NCBI GenBank assembly: GCA_016223165.1 | Contig: JACRPO010000009.1 | Coordinates: 310,001 to 374,000, forward strand | DNA length: 64,000 nt | Direction: 5' to 3' | DNA from: Burkholderiales bacterium | GTDB lineage: Bacteria; Pseudomonadota; Gammaproteobacteria; Burkholderiales; Burkholderiaceae_C | Shown here: piece after piece, positions 1 through 7,800 of the stretch | Layout: each line of letters begins with the position of its first letter | How positions within the stretch are numbered: position 1 is the stretch's first letter | Position numbers and translations under genes: made by a program | Notes under the pieces: generated by a model | The model's database searches: none | The model's input: the letters and a program-made list of their open reading frames with translations, nothing else | What the model was told of the DNA's origin: nothing

Positions 1-241
1 CGATCTTCGAGCCGGCGAGCGTGGGCAGGCCCTGCAGGTCGAAGAGGTTCTTCACCGCGAAGGGCATGCCGGCGAGAGGACCGGTCGCCGCCTTGCCGGC
101 TTCCGGGCCGCCGGCATCGAGCGCCGCTGCACGCGCGAGCGCGCGCTCGGCGAGCACGGCGGTGAAGGCGTTGACGCGCCCGTCGGTCGCCTCGATGCGC
201 GCGAGCGCGGCCTGCACGTTGGCGAGTGCGCTTGCGCTCAC
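1..241 (-). CDS. AtzE-like amidase, N-terminal part (runs off the window)
   Basis: Only the first 80 codons are inside the window. The translation has the N-terminal amidase-signature pattern: a helical start, then a GPLAGMPFAVKNLFD motif near residues 54-68 whose Lys is the first member of the Ser-cisSer-Lys triad. AtzE-family enzymes hydrolyse 1-carboxybiuret, giving allophanate. The GTG start overlaps the stop of the AtzG-like gene (GTGA), and a GGAGGA Shine-Dalgarno lies just upstream, so the two are translationally coupled. The AtzG-like neighbour and the allophanate hydrolase upstream favour a carboxybiuret hydrolase over a generic amidase. The nucleophile Ser region lies outside the window, so the activity cannot be confirmed here. 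Confidence 0.72.
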   Translation of the reverse strand, partial: MSASALANVQAALARIEATDGRVNAFTAVLAERALARAAALDAGGPEAGKAATGPLAGMPFAVKNLFDLQGLPTLAGSKI

Positions 242-516
242 GCCTTTCCTCCATGCTCGCCGCGCTCGCCACGCTCGGCGTAAACGCCGCGCGCGCCCGA
301 CTGTTCGCCCCGCTCGCCACCCGGCGGCACCGGCACGAAGACATGGCCCGATTCGTCCGCCGGCCCGAGCTCGAAGTCCATGACGCGCGGCGCCATGCCG
401 GCCGCGAGCTGAAGGTAGCGCAGCACGCCGGGGCGATGCTCGGGCGCGATGGGCAGCCCGAGCAGCGCGCTCTGCGCGTCGAGGTACGCCTCGAAGTCCA
501 TCTGCGGCGCTGTCAT
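238..516 (-). CDS. AtzG-like small subunit (DUF4089 type)
   Basis: This 92-residue protein has the pattern of AtzG-like proteins: a short N-terminal helix (FEAYLDAQSALLGLPI), a conserved PEHRPGVLRYLQLAAGMA segment near residues 24-42 and an acidic stretch ending in GHVFVPV. AtzG is a small, non-catalytic partner that stabilises AtzE in the cyanuric acid pathway. The gene lies 16 bp after the ABC solute-binding protein gene and overlaps the amidase start by four bases, which fits a subunit made together with its partner. The C-terminal 25 residues (GERGEQSG...GERGEHGGKA) are Gly/Glu/Arg-rich, low in complexity and probably disordered. Confidence 0.72.
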   Translation of the reverse strand: MTAPQMDFEAYLDAQSALLGLPIAPEHRPGVLRYLQLAAGMAPRVMDFELGPADESGHVFVPVPPGGERGEQSGARGVYAERGERGEHGGKA

Positions 517-532
517 CCCGGGCCCCGGCGCT

Positions 533-2161
533 TCAGCTCTTCCACAGCTGCCGGTAGTCCGGCTGCAGGTGGAACCAGTACATGTAGCCCATGACGTTGG
601 CCTGCATGGCCACGTCCTGGCTCGGCTGCACGAGCGGGATGCGCGGCACCTCGTCGTAGGCGATCTGGATCATCTCCTTCACGGCGCTCTCGTACAGGGG
701 CTTGCTCTCGGCGAAGCGGGCGTTGGTGATGGTCCGGTCCAGCTTCGGGTTCTGGTAGCTCATCGTGTTGAACACGGCGTTCTGGCCGTGGTAGCACCAG
801 AAGAAGAAGTACTCCGGGAAGTCGAGCCAGCCGCCGAAGCGGTTGACGATGAGCGGCATGTCCTTCTTCAAGAGTGCCGAGCGCCAGGTGGCGCCGGGGA
901 TCTTGTTGATCTGCGCCTTGATGCCGATCTGCGCCAGCGACTCCTGGATGAGGATGGCGGCGGGCTCACCCACCGTGGCGCCGCCGAGGTCGAGGCTCAA
1001 CGTCGTCTCGAAACCCGCCGCGGCGCCGGCCTCGGCCATCAGCGCCTTGGCCTTGGCGATGTCGGTGTTGTAGCCGGTGGGTTGCGGCCAGGCGGTGCTC
1101 TTTACCTGCGCGCTCGGCGCGCCCCAGAGCTTGGCGCCGCGGCCGTAGAACGCGTTGTCCTGGATCTTGTCGTAGGGCAGCGCGTAGGCCACCGCCTGGC
1201 GGATCTTGACCTTGTCGAACGGCGGCTTGGTGACGTTCATGCCGACGTAGAACATGGCGTTCTCCACCGGCATCGTCACCACCTTGACGCTGCCGCCATC
1301 CTTGGCGAGCTCGCTGAAGTCCTTGGGCGGCATCTCGTAGGTCATGTCGATGTCGCCCTTCACCAGCAGCGCGCGCCGGTTGCCGGCGTTGGGCACCTCG
1401 CGCTGCACGATGCGACGCAGCTTCGGCAGCGGGCCGCTCTTCCAGTCGTCATAGCGGACGTAGACGATTTCCTGCCCGGGGCGGAAGGCCTCCACCTTGT
1501 AGGCGCCGCCGCCGGCGGTGTTGTTGCGCGTCCAGGCCAGGCCCCAGGCGTCCTGCGACGTCGCGTTCTTCTTCACGAGCTCGCTGTTGTAGATGCAGGG
1601 CACCGGCACCGCGAGGTCGTTCATCGTCAGCTTGTCGGGGCGCAGGAACTTGACGCGGAAGGTGTGCGTGTCCACCACCTCGAACTGCTCGGGCTTCTCG
1701 AGCGAGCCGGCGGCCATCTGGAAGGTCGCGAAACCGCCGACGCTGACGGCGCGGTCGAAGCTCCACTTCACGTCCTTGGCCGTCACGGGCGTGCCGTCGT
1801 GGAACTTGGCGTTCTTGCGCAGGCGGAAGGTGACGCTCATGCCGTCGGGCGCCATCTGCCAGCTCTCGGCGAGCTCGGGCTCGAGCTTGTTGCGGTCGTA
1901 GATGACGCGGCCGTCGGGCAGCGTCTTCCTGCCGTAGGTCATCAGGCGGTCGTAGCAGAGCCAGCTCACGCCGTAGCTCGGGCGGTTGGCGCCGATGGTC
2001 TGGATGTCCAGCGAGTTGGGGCCGAACTCGTTGGCGACGATGAGCACGTCCTTCGGCCGCGCCTGCGCGCTGGCGGTGCCCGGCAGCGCGATGGCAGCCA
2101 GGCCACCGGTCGTGGTGGCGAGGCCCCCGGCGGTGTGGGAGAGGAAGTGGCGGCGGTCCAT
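533..2161 (-). CDS. ABC transporter solute-binding protein, family 5 (peptide/nickel type)
   Basis: This 542-residue periplasmic binding protein has a twin-arginine-like N-terminus (MDRRHFLSHTAGGLA) and a likely cleavage after ALPGTASA. The body is typical of SBP_bac_5: LAESWQMAPDGMSVTFRLRKNAKFHDGTPV near residues 99-125, AKDVKWSFDRA, and a late KVKIRQAVAYALPYDKI segment. The family binds oligopeptides, but also opines, glutathione and other amide solutes. It lies between allophanate hydrolase and the AtzG/AtzE pair on the same strand, so its ligand may be a biuret- or urea-like amide; this is inferred from position only. No permease or ATPase of this transporter is inside the window. They may lie beyond position 1. 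Confidence 0.88.
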   Translation of the reverse strand: MDRRHFLSHTAGGLATTTGGLAAIALPGTASAQARPKDVLIVANEFGPNSLDIQTIGANRPSYGVSWLCYDRLMTYGRKTLPDGRVIYDRNKLEPELAESWQMAPDGMSVTFRLRKNAKFHDGTPVTAKDVKWSFDRAVSVGGFATFQMAAGSLEKPEQFEVVDTHTFRVKFLRPDKLTMNDLAVPVPCIYNSELVKKNATSQDAWGLAWTRNNTAGGGAYKVEAFRPGQEIVYVRYDDWKSGPLPKLRRIVQREVPNAGNRRALLVKGDIDMTYEMPPKDFSELAKDGGSVKVVTMPVENAMFYVGMNVTKPPFDKVKIRQAVAYALPYDKIQDNAFYGRGAKLWGAPSAQVKSTAWPQPTGYNTDIAKAKALMAEAGAAAGFETTLSLDLGGATVGEPAAILIQESLAQIGIKAQINKIPGATWRSALLKKDMPLIVNRFGGWLDFPEYFFFWCYHGQNAVFNTMSYQNPKLDRTITNARFAESKPLYESAVKEMIQIAYDEVPRIPLVQPSQDVAMQANVMGYMYWFHLQPDYRQLWKS

Positions 2162-2228
2162 GGTCGTTTCCTCGTGAGTGGTCGTGTGGATCTAAGGGCT
2201 CGAAGGGGTGGGTGGAACCGGTCTGGCG

Positions 2229-4229
2229 TCAGCGCGACTGCAGCCAGGCGCGCCAGCCGCCGTAGGGGGTGATGTCGAGCGCGCCCTGAAGCGCCGCGGC
2301 TTCGCAGAGGAAGCCGTGCACGTGGCGGCCATCGGCCAGCTCGACGGCGCCGAGCCCGAGCGGCGGCGGGATCAGCGCCAGGAAGCTGCCCACCGCGCGC
2401 TGCGGCAGGTGCCACACCTCGAGCTCGATCGCCTCGCCGCCTTCGGGCACGCGCAACAGGCCTGGCTTGGGCGGCTGGCTGCCCGGCAGCTCGTACAAGC
2501 GGTAGCGCTTGGCCGTGCGCGTACGTTGCACGAGCGTCGCGCCGCGCTCGAGCAGCTGGCCGTTGAGCGGCAGGCCGGACAGGTGCGCACCGACCACCGC
2601 GATGGGCAGCACCGGTTCGCTGGCGGGCCAGGGCAGCGGCGGCTCGGACGCGATGGGCGTCCTGCGTTCGTCGGCTTCGTCGGCTTCGCCGGTGACGTCG
2701 GTGTCATCGATGAGGCGCCGGTCGGTGGCGCCGAGCGGTTGTTCGTGCTGGCCCACCGCTCGCTGCCACGCGCGGCCCCAGCCGGCGAGCTGCACGTCGG
2801 CCGCCGCCGGACCGATGAAGGTGACGCCGAAGGGCAGCGTGCTTCCCGAGCCTGCGCCATCAGTGGCATCTCCTGCGAATCCCGCCGGCACCGCGAGCGC
2901 CGACCAGCCGAGCAGGTTGACGAAGTTCGTGTAGGTGCCGAGCACCGCGTTGGCCCCCACCGGATCGGCCGCCACCTCCTCGAAGCTCGGGTGGCGCGGC
3001 GCCGTCGGCACCATCAGCAGGTCGACCTCGTGCCACAGGCGCTGCGCATCGCGCCGGCCGCGCTGCAGCGCATATTGCGCCGCGAAGGTCTGCGCGGCGC
3101 TCCAGCCGGTGGCGCGGCCGATGATGCCGGCCACCGTGGGCTCGATGGCGCCGGGGTCGCGCTCGATGAGCGGGCGCACCGCGAGCCATCGCTCGGCCAC
3201 CCACGGGCCTTCGTAGAGCAGGCGCGCCACTGCGAAGAGCGGCTCGAAGTCGAGCTCGACGATGCTGGCGCCGAGGTCGCGCAGCCGTTGCAACGCCGCC
3301 GCCCAGGCACGCGGATAGCCGAGCGCTGCATCGGCCAGCACCTCGCGCGGCACGCCCACGCGCGGCGCGGCGGGCAGGGCCGCCGGGCCGGGCGCGAAGG
3401 CGCTGTACTCGTCGCCTTCGTCGGCGCCTTCGACCACCGCGAGCACCGCGGCCGCATCGTCGACGGTGAGCGCGAAGATCGAGACGCAGTCGAGGCTGCG
3501 GCAGGCCGGCAGCACGCCGGCGGTGCTCACGCGGCCCGGCGTGGGTTTCAGGCCGACGATGTTGTTGAAGCCGGCCGGCACGCGCCCCGATCCCGCCGTG
3601 TCGGTGCCGAGCGCGAAGGCCACTTCACCGCGCGCCACGGCCACGGCCGAGCCCGAACTCGAGCCGCCGCTCACACGCCCCGGGGCGAGCGCACTGGCCG
3701 GCGCGCCGTAAGGCGAGCGCGTGCCGACGAGGCCGGTGGCGAACTGGTCGAGGTTGGTCTTGCCGAGCAGCACCGCACCAGCGTCGAGCAGTCTGCGCAC
3801 CACGGTGGCGTGCTGCTTCGCTTCATGCGCCCATGCGGGGCATGCCGCGGTGGTAGGCCAACCCTCGGCGTCGATGTTGTCCTTGATCGCGAAGGGCACG
3901 CCGAAGAGCGGGTGCGTGCGTTGCAGGTCTTCGGTGGTGCGCCCGGCGGCCAGCGCCTGCAAGGCAGCGAGGCGAGCCTCGAGCCGGGCCTCGTCGGCGA
4001 GCTCGATGTACACCTGGGTGGCCGGCACGCCCTGCGAGGTCGGCCCGCCCTGCGAGGTCGGCCCACCCTGCGAGGTCGGCCCACCCTGCGCGGCCTGCGC
4101 CCGCAGGTGCCTCAGGCGCGTCAGCCGCGCGCGCAGCAGCGCCGGCAGGTCGGCACCGGCGCGCACCGCGGCGTACCAATCACCGATGGTGAGCAGGTTC
4201 GCTTCGTTGCGGGGCAAGGCGGGCTGCAT
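2229..4229 (-). CDS. atzF: Allophanate hydrolase
   Basis: This 666-residue enzyme hydrolyses allophanate to ammonia and carbon dioxide in the cytoplasm, the last step of urea or cyanurate nitrogen release. The amidase-signature domain spans roughly residues 75-480. The triad is visible: Lys116 in FAIKDNID, the cis-Ser near residue 191 in GGSSSGS, and Ser214 in GTDTAGSGR. The C-terminal allophanate hydrolase domain (about 535-666) starts at AVVGAHLSGLPLNGQLLERG and ends with the family's DITPYGGWRAWL pattern. Two low-complexity insertions come from DNA tandem repeats: QGGPTS three times near residues 48-66, and an Asp/Glu-rich linker near residue 515. A palindrome lies just upstream of the start. 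It is the first gene of the minus-strand cluster. Confidence 0.93.
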   Translation of the reverse strand: MQPALPRNEANLLTIGDWYAAVRAGADLPALLRARLTRLRHLRAQAAQGGPTSQGGPTSQGGPTSQGVPATQVYIELADEARLEARLAALQALAAGRTTEDLQRTHPLFGVPFAIKDNIDAEGWPTTAACPAWAHEAKQHATVVRRLLDAGAVLLGKTNLDQFATGLVGTRSPYGAPASALAPGRVSGGSSSGSAVAVARGEVAFALGTDTAGSGRVPAGFNNIVGLKPTPGRVSTAGVLPACRSLDCVSIFALTVDDAAAVLAVVEGADEGDEYSAFAPGPAALPAAPRVGVPREVLADAALGYPRAWAAALQRLRDLGASIVELDFEPLFAVARLLYEGPWVAERWLAVRPLIERDPGAIEPTVAGIIGRATGWSAAQTFAAQYALQRGRRDAQRLWHEVDLLMVPTAPRHPSFEEVAADPVGANAVLGTYTNFVNLLGWSALAVPAGFAGDATDGAGSGSTLPFGVTFIGPAAADVQLAGWGRAWQRAVGQHEQPLGATDRRLIDDTDVTGEADEADERRTPIASEPPLPWPASEPVLPIAVVGAHLSGLPLNGQLLERGATLVQRTRTAKRYRLYELPGSQPPKPGLLRVPEGGEAIELEVWHLPQRAVGSFLALIPPPLGLGAVELADGRHVHGFLCEAAALQGALDITPYGGWRAWLQSR
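2667..2693. repeat. 9-bp in-frame tandem repeat in the allophanate hydrolase linker
   Basis: Three 9-bp units (TTCGTCGGC, TTCGTCGGC, TTCGCCGGT) lie end to end and encode the acidic linker between the amidase domain and the C-terminal domain. The unit length keeps the reading frame, so copy-number change would only lengthen or shorten the linker. Confidence 0.75.
4030..4093. repeat. 18-bp in-frame tandem repeat in allophanate hydrolase
   Basis: The unit CCCTGCGAGGTCGGCCCA is present three times nearly perfectly, followed by a partial copy. It encodes a repeated six-residue Gln-Gly-Gly-Pro-Thr-Ser segment between the N-terminal helices and the amidase core. It looks like a recent slippage or unequal-crossover expansion. 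Confidence 0.85.
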
Positions 4230-4239
4230 GGGTGCACGA

Positions 4240-4253
4240 ACTGGTATACCAGT
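4240..4253. promoter_or_regulatory. Palindrome upstream of allophanate hydrolase
   Basis: ACTGGTATACCAGT is a perfect 14-bp palindrome whose edge is 10 bp before the ATG of the nitrogen cluster. TGGTATACCA-like dyads are typical operators of GntR-family (FCD) regulators, so this may be the operator that controls the cluster. No regulator gene lies beside it in the window. Confidence 0.5.
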
Positions 4254-4387
4254 CAGTGCTCTTGCATGAAGCGTGCCAATGCCGAGGTCGAAGTCGAGTC
4301 GGCCGTCGCGATGCGGGTAAGTCCCCTCCCGCCGGGCCGCGACGCAGCGAGGCAGCGAGGCAGAGCGCTGCCGCGCCGCTGCGGCAG

Positions 4388-4408
4388 CGGGTAGCGGGTA
4401 GCGGGTGC
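4388..4408. repeat. Short direct repeat GGGTAGC
   Basis: A 7-bp unit, GGGTAGC, is repeated about three times in the roughly 200-bp gap between the kinase-like gene and the allophanate hydrolase start. No other structure is evident in that gap. Confidence 0.5.
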
Positions 4409-4431
4409 CCCGGAAGGGAGGGAGGCGGGCG

Positions 4432-5115
4432 CTAGATTCGCGGCAGCGAGAACGTCAGCCGCTCGCCGCGCGCCACCACCTCGCGCACCGGCGCCAGGCC
4501 CAGCGCGCGCGCAAACCACTGCAGCGTCATCCAGGCCTGCGTCTCGCGCTCGGGGCTCTGCGAGGCCGGCTCGCTGCTGACGGTCACCACCACGGAGACG
4601 GCGGTGCCCGAGGCAGGCACCTCGACCTCGAGCCGCACGGCGCGGCCCTGCTGCAAGGCGTGCTCGACCATCAGGTCGAGCAGATGCTTCAGCGCCGCCG
4701 GGTTGGCATGCACCGGCTCGCTGCAGGCCGGGCCGTGCAGTTCGACGCCCAGGCGGTCGGCCTCGGCGCTCCACTCGGCCACCGTCTGCAGCAGCGCGAG
4801 GCCGAGGTCCACGCTCTCGTGGCGCAGCTGCTGCGCGCGCGCGGCCACCTGCGCCAGCTCCTGCAGCTGCAGGCCGAAGCGCTCGAGCCGGGCCAGCTCG
4901 TCCACCACCGAGGCGCAGGGCGACTCGGACGGCCGGGCCTTCGCCGCCTCCTCCTGCATGCGAGCCGTGCTCGCGGCCAGGCGTTCGCCGATGGCCGCCA
5001 GCAGCGGCAACGGCACCTGCGCCTGCACGGGCAGCGGCCGCACGTCGGCCGCGCGCGGGTGCGCCTCAGCCGTATCGGTGAGGTAGACGACGCGGACGGT
5101 GGGGGGGTTCATCAC
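4432..5115 (-). CDS. Degenerate histidine-kinase-like protein of unknown function
   Basis: This 227-residue protein is not confidently assigned. Residues 40-115 are predicted helices with a coiled character (ERLAASTARMQEEAAK..., LARLERFGLQLQELAQVAARAQQLRHE), resembling the helical hairpin of sensor kinases. Residues 130-227 resemble a worn-down GHKL ATPase: VHANPAALKHLLDLMVEHALQQG is N-box-like, followed by a beta-rich end. The glycine boxes that bind ATP are absent, and so is a clear phospho-acceptor His box. It could be a non-catalytic scaffold or sensor. It lies 35 bp upstream of the divergent position, immediately before the stop end of the GspE/PilB gene on the same strand, so the two may be cotranscribed with the ATPase gene first. 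Confidence 0.5.
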   Translation of the reverse strand: MMNPPTVRVVYLTDTAEAHPRAADVRPLPVQAQVPLPLLAAIGERLAASTARMQEEAAKARPSESPCASVVDELARLERFGLQLQELAQVAARAQQLRHESVDLGLALLQTVAEWSAEADRLGVELHGPACSEPVHANPAALKHLLDLMVEHALQQGRAVRLEVEVPASGTAVSVVVTVSSEPASQSPERETQAWMTLQWFARALGLAPVREVVARGERLTFSLPRI

Positions 5116-5150
5116 GTTCCTCGCCTGCTCACGGGTTGCTCATCGATGGC

Positions 5151-7526
5151 TCATTGATTGCTGGCGGCGATGACCTCGGGCAGGTCCGTCAGCCCTTGCA
5201 GCATCTTCTCGATGCCGTCCTGGCGCAGCGTGCGCATGCCCGCCTGCAGCGCCGACTGTTGCAGCTTGGCCGCCGGCGCGCGGCGGCGGATGCCTTCGCG
5301 CAGCGGTTCGTCGGCGCGCATCAGCTCGTGCAGGCCGAGTCGGCCGCGGTAGCCGTGGTGATCGCAGTGCACGCATCCCTGGTGGCGCCAGGCGCGCACA
5401 AGCCCACCCATGTGCGCGCCCACATGCCCACCCACCTGCCCGCCCTCGGCGCCGCCCTCGATGCCGTACGTGGCCTGCCAGCGCGCCACCGTCTCGTCGA
5501 TGCCGGGCCCGTGCCCGTTGGCGCTGGCGCGGTACTCCTCGGCCAGCGCGCGCAGCGTGTCGGTGCGCATCGGCTCGGCGACGCGGCAATGCGGGCACAG
5601 CCGCCGCACCAGGCGCTGCGCGAGGATGGCAAGCAGCGAGTCGGAGAACATGAACGGGTCCAGGCCCATCTCGAGCAGCCGCGTGATGCTCTCGGGCGCC
5701 GAGTTGGTGTGCAGCGTCGAGAGCACGAGGTGGCCGGTGAGCGAGGCCTCGACGGCGATACGCGCCGTCTCCTCGTCGCGCATCTCGCCGATCATCACCA
5801 CGTCGGGGTCGGCGCGCAGGAAGGTGCGCATGGCCGCGGCGAAGGTCCAGCCGATGCGGGTGTTCACCTGCACCTGGCGCAGGCCCTCCTGCTCGATCTC
5901 CACCGGGTCCTCGGCGGTCCAGATCTTGCGCTTGTCGGTGTTGAGCTCGCGCATCACCGAGTGCAGCGTCGTCGTCTTGCCGCAGCCGGTGGGGCCGCAG
6001 ATGAGGACGAGGCCGTAGGGCTTGGCGATCGTCTGGCGCAGTGCCGCCAGGTTGACTTCGGCCAGGCCGATCTCGGTGATCGGCATCGGCCGCAGGCCCG
6101 ACAGCAGGCGCAGCACCACGTCCTCGAGGCCGCCGTGCGTGGGCACGGTGACGACGCGAAGCTCGACCTTGGGGCCGCCGAAGCGCGCGAAGGCGATCTT
6201 GCCGTCCTGCGGCTTGCGGTGCTCGGAGATGTCGAGATCGGCCATGATCTTGAGCCGCGCCACCATCGCGAAGCGCAGGCGCGCCGGCAGCTCCAGGCAG
6301 GGCACCAGCTCGCCGTCGACGCGCAGGCGCACGCGCACCGGGCGCGGCGCTGTCCCGGTCTCGACGTGGATGTCCGAGGCGCGCAAGCGCACGGCCTCGG
6401 TGATGAGCGCATTGATCATGCGCACGAGCGTGTTGTCCGATTCGGAAGCGGCGGCCTCCTGGTCCTCGGCGCCGCTGCCGCCGGCCACCAGCTCGGCGGC
6501 CAGTTCGTGCAGCCCGGTGCGCAGGGCCACGCTGGGCAGCGGCACCTGGTCGGGTGCGCGGTCGGCGGGGTCGTTCGCGGCGGCGCCGAGGTCGGCCGCC
6601 GTCGGCACCACCACGCCGTAGGCGCGCAGCAGCGCGGCGGCCAGTGCCTGCGGTGCGGCGGCCACCGGCTGCACGCGCGCGCCGCTGGCAAAGCGCAGTT
6701 CATCCTGCAGCGCGCGGTTCCAGGGGTCGGCCATGGCCACCACGAGCAGGTCGTCGCGCAATGCCAGCGGCAGCGCCTGGCCACGCTCGGCGAGCGCGCG
6801 CGGCACGCGCTGCAGCGCCTCGGGCTCGGGCACGAACTCGCGCAGGTCGACCACCGGCACGCCCATCCAGTCCGAGAGCGCCGCGGTGAGCTGCTCGGCC
6901 CCGAGCGCGCCCCCGTGCACCAGCATCTGCCCGATCAGCAGATGCGGCTCGCCGCGCTCGCGCCGCTCGGCCTGCGCCTGCAGCGCCTTGGCCAGCGCCG
7001 GCGGCGTGATCTGCCCGGCCTCGACGAGTGCCATGCCGAGATGGCGCGCGCGCCGCGTGAGCGGCTTGTCGAGCGTCGCCCACAGCTCGGCCGCATTGCG
7101 CGGCGGCGCCGGCGCGGCCACCGGGGCGCGGCCCAGCCAATGCAGCAGCGGCAGCGAGCGCGGCGGCACGTGCCAGGTTTCGCTGGCGCCGTCGGGCAGC
7201 TGCACGTCGAGCCAGAGGCCACCGTGCGGCGCGCCGTGCGTGCCGGTGCAGGCCACGGTGAGCGTCTCCAGCGCCGGCAGCGCCATCGACAGGCGGCGCC
7301 CGCCCTGCGGTGCCGGGCGCCGCGCTGTCGGCAGGCGCAGCAGCTGCACCTGGGCGCGCGGCACGCTCTCGGTGCCCTCACCCGTTTGCACCTGCAACCG
7401 CTCTGCATCGTCGCGCGCCGGCTGCAGTTCGCCGCGCAGGACGCGGCCGTCGGCGGTGTGCAGCTCGCAGGGGCCACCGACCAGCACCTCGATGCGTGCT
7501 TCGTGTCGTGCCGGGGTCTCGATCAT
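5151..7526 (-). CDS. GspE/PilB-family secretion or pilus ATPase
   Basis: This 791-residue cytoplasmic ATPase powers type II secretion or type IV pilus assembly. An MshEN/GspE N-terminal domain spans roughly residues 150-305, preceded by an unusual beta-rich region (1-130). The motor has Walker A GPTGCGKTT near residues 511-519, an Asp box AEDPVEIEQEG, a Walker B-like MIGEMRDEETA and a His box LTGHLVLSTLHT. The zinc-binding tetracysteine is present as CPHC and CVHCDHHGYRGR, but the two halves are separated by a Gly/His-rich insertion (GGQVGGHVGAHMGG). I chose the ATG at 7526 because the 32 codons upstream look non-coding. No other pilus or secretion gene is nearby, so it is an orphan motor. 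Confidence 0.9.
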   Translation of the reverse strand: MIETPARHEARIEVLVGGPCELHTADGRVLRGELQPARDDAERLQVQTGEGTESVPRAQVQLLRLPTARRPAPQGGRRLSMALPALETLTVACTGTHGAPHGGLWLDVQLPDGASETWHVPPRSLPLLHWLGRAPVAAPAPPRNAAELWATLDKPLTRRARHLGMALVEAGQITPPALAKALQAQAERRERGEPHLLIGQMLVHGGALGAEQLTAALSDWMGVPVVDLREFVPEPEALQRVPRALAERGQALPLALRDDLLVVAMADPWNRALQDELRFASGARVQPVAAAPQALAAALLRAYGVVVPTAADLGAAANDPADRAPDQVPLPSVALRTGLHELAAELVAGGSGAEDQEAAASESDNTLVRMINALITEAVRLRASDIHVETGTAPRPVRVRLRVDGELVPCLELPARLRFAMVARLKIMADLDISEHRKPQDGKIAFARFGGPKVELRVVTVPTHGGLEDVVLRLLSGLRPMPITEIGLAEVNLAALRQTIAKPYGLVLICGPTGCGKTTTLHSVMRELNTDKRKIWTAEDPVEIEQEGLRQVQVNTRIGWTFAAAMRTFLRADPDVVMIGEMRDEETARIAVEASLTGHLVLSTLHTNSAPESITRLLEMGLDPFMFSDSLLAILAQRLVRRLCPHCRVAEPMRTDTLRALAEEYRASANGHGPGIDETVARWQATYGIEGGAEGGQVGGHVGAHMGGLVRAWRHQGCVHCDHHGYRGRLGLHELMRADEPLREGIRRRAPAAKLQQSALQAGMRTLRQDGIEKMLQGLTDLPEVIAASNQ

Positions 7527-7634
7527 TCGCAAGGCTCGTGGCAGCAGGGTCGCGGGGCAGCTTACGCGCCTGGGGCCCCCTCGGCGGCGTAGCAATTCAC
7601 GTCCATGCCCGCCGCGAGCCACTGCTGCGGCCGG

Positions 7635-7652
7635 CCTTGAGCCAGCTCAAGG
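7635..7652. promoter_or_regulatory. Dyad in the GspE/TpsB divergent region
   Basis: CCTTGAGC-CA-GCTCAAGG is an 18-bp near-perfect dyad in the 274-bp gap between the divergent ATPase and TpsB genes. The 2-base centre suggests a protein-binding site more than an RNA hairpin. Just after it (about 7650-7700) lies a degenerate run of GGGCGCAA/GGGCGTGA-type units. No clear promoter was recognised. Confidence 0.35.
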
Positions 7653-7800
7653 GCGCAAGGGCGCAAGGGCTCGAAGGCGCGAGGGCGTGAGGGCGCGCGC
7701 ACGGGCCGCGCCACCCGGCGCGACCCCATCACCGCGTGCCAAGCCATGTGATAGCGTCGCCGCGCGCCACTCCGGGCTTCCCCGGCCAATGGATGGAACG

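Noticed and set aside
7527..7622. Longer N-terminus for the GspE/PilB ATPase.
   Set aside because: The 32 added residues are Arg/Gly-rich and unlike the family, and the ATG at 7526 fits better.
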